From contig JBJEOB010000002.1 in the NCBI GenBank assembly GCA_051880495.1, positions 1-24,163 of the forward strand: a DNA stretch of 24,163 bases, written 5' to 3'. The notes under the pieces are model-generated. The model was given only the letters and a program-made list of their open reading frames with translations, searched no databases and was not told the DNA's origin. A program made the translations under genes and the position numbers. This document shows, piece by piece, positions 21,830 to 24,163 of this stretch. The number at the start of each line of letters is the position of its first letter. Within the stretch, counting starts at the first letter, position 1. The DNA comes from MGBC120314 sp051880495. Its GTDB lineage: Bacteria > Bacillota > Clostridia > Lachnospirales > Lachnospiraceae.

Positions 21830-23011
21830 ATGCCACGTAATGATGTTATGTTGGAAACTAACCCGGTTGGTGCACTTGGAATTATTCCTTTAAAAAGCTG
21901 CACAGAACTTGGTGCAAAAGTTAATGACTATTTAGTTGAATGGAGAAAAAGCCGTAACAATGCCCATGTAGGAACATTGGATTTTGCCGGATATCAGCGA
22001 GATTCATACATTCTTGATGCTCAGACACCTAGATTTGGTTCCGGTGAAGGCAAAGGTGTTATGAAGGAATCCGTTCGTGGTTATGACTTATTCCTTATGG
22101 TTGATGTATGTAATAACAGTCTTCAGTACAGTCTTGGCGGCAATCTTAACAGAATGTCTCCGGATGACCACTATGCTGACCTTAAGAGAGTTATTGCCGC
22201 TGCCGGTGGTAAGGCACGTAGAATTACTGTAATTATGCCTTTCCTTTACGAAAGCAGACAGCATAAAAGAAGCGGCCGTGAATCATTGGACTGCGCACTT
22301 ATGCTTCAGGAATTGGTTAACATGGGTGTTGATAACATCATCACATTTGATGCACACGATCCACGTGTACAGAATGCAGTTCCTTTAAGCGGTTTTGAAA
22401 CAGTTCAGGCCTCATACCAGTTTATCAAGTACCTCTTATTAAACGTTAACGATCTTGAGCTTGATAACGACCACTTAATGATTATAAGCCCGGATGAAGG
22501 TGCAACAAGCCGTGCCATCTATCTTTCAAACGTACTTGGTGTTGACATGGGTATGTTCTATAAGAGAAGAGATTATTCAAGAATTGTTGACGGACGTAAC
22601 CCTATCGTTGCACATGAGTTCCTCGGAAGCAATGTAGAAGGCAAGGACGTTATGATTATTGATGATATGATTTCTTCCGGCGACAGTATCTTAGACGTTG
22701 CCAAGGAACTTAAGAAGAGAAAGGCAAGACGTGTATTTGCTGCCAGCACATTTGGTCTGTTTACAAATGGTTTCAAGAAGATTGATGAGGCATATCAGAA
22801 TGGCATTATCGACAAAATTCTCACTACAAATCTTGTATACCAGTCACCTGAATTATTGTCTAAGCCATACTATATCAATGTTGATATGAGTAAATATATT
22901 GCTTTACTCATTGACACATTAAATCATGACTGCTCAATCAGCGAAATTCTTGATCCTGTTGAGAGAATTCACAACAAGGTTGCTGAATACAACAAGGCAA
23001 GACAGAAATAA
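21830..23011 (+). CDS. prs: Ribose-phosphate pyrophosphokinase (PRPP synthetase), long divergent form
   Basis: A 393-aa enzyme that makes PRPP from ribose-5-phosphate and ATP, for purine, pyrimidine, histidine, tryptophan and NAD synthesis. Family marks: ESVRGYDLFLMVDV (80-93), MPFLYESRQHKRSGRESLDC (136-155), the metal-binding FDAHDPRVQ (173-181), ISPDEGATSRA (219-229), KRRDYSRIVDG (245-255), and the PRPP loop MIIDDMISSGDS (275-286). The length is about 70-80 aa over the usual 315, and the PRPP loop differs from the common VVVDDMIDTGGT. Such a long version is typical of Lachnospiraceae by my recollection. The start at ATG 21830 follows ATGGAGGATA; the longer frame from 21791 lacks a site. It has its own promoter and terminator. 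Confidence 0.9.
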   Translation: MPRNDVMLETNPVGALGIIPLKSCTELGAKVNDYLVEWRKSRNNAHVGTLDFAGYQRDSYILDAQTPRFGSGEGKGVMKESVRGYDLFLMVDVCNNSLQYSLGGNLNRMSPDDHYADLKRVIAAAGGKARRITVIMPFLYESRQHKRSGRESLDCALMLQELVNMGVDNIITFDAHDPRVQNAVPLSGFETVQASYQFIKYLLLNVNDLELDNDHLMIISPDEGATSRAIYLSNVLGVDMGMFYKRRDYSRIVDGRNPIVAHEFLGSNVEGKDVMIIDDMISSGDSILDVAKELKKRKARRVFAASTFGLFTNGFKKIDEAYQNGIIDKILTTNLVYQSPELLSKPYYINVDMSKYIALLIDTLNHDCSISEILDPVERIHNKVAEYNKARQK

Positions 23012-23023
23012 ATAATTAAAAAG

Positions 23024-23076
23024 AAGCTATTGCATAAAGATGTATGATTTTATCACTCTTTCTGCAATAGCTTTTT
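23024..23076 (+). terminator. Intrinsic terminator of prs
   Basis: AAGCTATTGCA (23024-23034) pairs with TGCAATAGCTT (23063-23073), an 11-bp stem with a 28-base loop that includes a small inner AAAGA/TCTTT helix; TTTTT follows. It lies 12 bases after the stop. Confidence 0.85.
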
Positions 23077-23103
23077 AATTTTTGCTTATATTTTCCCGGC
23101 GTG

Positions 23104-24117
23104 CTATTTTGCCGAAACTGCTTTTGCCGTCAGATATCCAAGCAGCAGGGAAACCGGAATTGTAATCAGCATATTTATATATTCCGACATACTTCCGCCA
23201 AACATGAATGTTACTAACTGTCCTATAAATCCGCCCCATAAATATGTCTCATATGAATATTCACCAAGCTTATCCAGATACACATTTTTCCTGTCTGTTG
23301 CAAATGCAAGATAACATAACAGATAAGGCAAAAACACCATGCATGCAAAAATAAACTGGTGCAATAACATAAATACGCATAATCCAATCGCCGAAAATAC
23401 GGCAATTCTTTTATTCAGGCGGATATTTTCAGCATATACACGGTATACCATTCCAAGATAAAACATTGTAACCGGAAGAATCAACGCCTGCATACCGCCT
23501 ATATTGAATGAAAAATACCCAATAATACCCGATAACAACATATATGATATTACAGATAAAATCATCCTGTTTTTCTTTAACAGACCGGCTTTATAATATA
23601 TAAAGCACATTATATAACACGCCACTTCAACCCTGATTGTCCAGATAGGTCCATTTACGGCATTTCCATATATATTGTGGGTAAATACACCCGGAAGCGT
23701 ATGGTCCGTAAGCAGAATCAGGTTTTTCAGATATCCATACGTATCTGCATTTCTAAAGTACTCAGAGGGAGAAAGGCTTGATATAACAGGCCCTGCTATA
23801 AATACAATAAGCAGTGTTACAAGTATGAACGCCGGAAAAATTCTTGTCACCCTTCTTTTAAAATAACGCTTTGTATCACCATTTCTAAAAAGGCTTCCCG
23901 TTATCATCAGTCCGCTGTAGAAGAAAAATGCATTTACTGCCAGTGCACCAAAATCTCCGCTCTCGCCCGAAACAATATATAACCAGTCTGTCCTCAGATA
24001 TCCGGTTGCAAATGCATACGCATGACTTACTATAACCAAAAGAGCTGCCATAAGCTTTACAGTGTTAAGATTATTCTCTCTGTCTGCAATTTTTTCATTC
24101 AAACTGTAATATGTCAT
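23104..24117 (-). CDS. Membrane acyltransferase, acyltransferase-3 family (OafA/YrhL-like)
   Basis: A 337-aa protein with about ten membrane spans, of the family that moves acyl groups (often acetyl) to cell-surface sugars. Typical parts are NNLNTVKLMAALLVIVSHAY with the family histidine at H32, FGALAVNAFFFYSGLMITGS (56-75), RYFKRRVTRIFPAFIL with the basic RxxR loop, GPIWTIRVEVACYIMCF, and YSYETYLWGGFIGQL near the end. No strong ribosome binding site is seen before ATG 24117, so the start is less sure. It is convergent with prs and shows no obvious operon partners here; the target sugar cannot be told. Confidence 0.9.
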   Translation of the reverse strand: MTYYSLNEKIADRENNLNTVKLMAALLVIVSHAYAFATGYLRTDWLYIVSGESGDFGALAVNAFFFYSGLMITGSLFRNGDTKRYFKRRVTRIFPAFILVTLLIVFIAGPVISSLSPSEYFRNADTYGYLKNLILLTDHTLPGVFTHNIYGNAVNGPIWTIRVEVACYIMCFIYYKAGLLKKNRMILSVISYMLLSGIIGYFSFNIGGMQALILPVTMFYLGMVYRVYAENIRLNKRIAVFSAIGLCVFMLLHQFIFACMVFLPYLLCYLAFATDRKNVYLDKLGEYSYETYLWGGFIGQLVTFMFGGSMSEYINMLITIPVSLLLGYLTAKAVSAK

Positions 24118-24163
24118 AATTTATTTTTAGTAGTAGACTGTATCGTATGTCTGAAAGTATTAT

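Noticed and set aside
1..24163. CRISPR array, tRNA or rRNA genes, insertion sequence with transposase.
   Set aside because: No regularly spaced repeats, tRNA-like cloverleaf ends or transposase motifs were noticed on either strand.

Overview
The window looks like chromosomal DNA of a spore-forming Firmicute of class Clostridia, most likely family Lachnospiraceae. The grounds are gene content and style: AT-rich intergenic DNA, strong GGAGG ribosome binding sites, a sipL-type spore coat gene, spoVG, the glgC-glgD pair, a PspA/YdjG-H/YdjI set, and a DnaD-domain protein paired with a helicase loader. The species cannot be named from the sequence alone. No tRNA, rRNA, CRISPR array or transposase was seen.

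Region 1 (1-2.7 kb, minus strand) is a small defence island: the start of a type I restriction R subunit (HsdR), a 69-aa Cro-like regulator with its own promoter and operator-like repeats, and a DarT-DarG DNA ADP-ribosylation toxin-antitoxin pair. The island lies directly downstream of a 23S rRNA uracil methyltransferase gene (RlmD/RlmCD type). The C-terminal tail of that methyltransferase appears to be split off by a one-base frameshift.

Region 2 (4.0-9.9 kb, minus) holds a palindromic repeat element, a small membrane protein with a very acidic tail, the helicase pcrA, and a membrane-stress module: a PspA-like coiled-coil protein, a zinc-ribbon membrane protein and an SPFH protein. The module runs towards pcrA. 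A promoter with two 13-bp direct repeats precedes pspA.

Region 3 (9.9-15.0 kb) holds a DUF1836 protein, an AraC-type regulator divergent from a MATE efflux pump, and a lipoprotein-sipL sporulation operon with a sigma-E-like promoter.

Region 4 (15.0-17.9 kb, minus) is a glgC-glgD-spoVG operon joining glycogen synthesis to a sporulation and global regulator.

Region 5 (18-23 kb, plus) is murC, then a dense set of DnaA-box-like 9-mers, a palindrome at the expected transcription start, and the dnaD-like/dnaI-like helicase-loading operon. A divergent PRPP synthetase with its own promoter follows. The window closes with a membrane acyltransferase on the minus strand.

The most useful points for follow-up are the DarTG/restriction island and the broken methyltransferase tail, the DnaA-box cluster ahead of the helicase-loader operon, the repeated motif that follows several intrinsic terminators, and the pspA promoter repeats.
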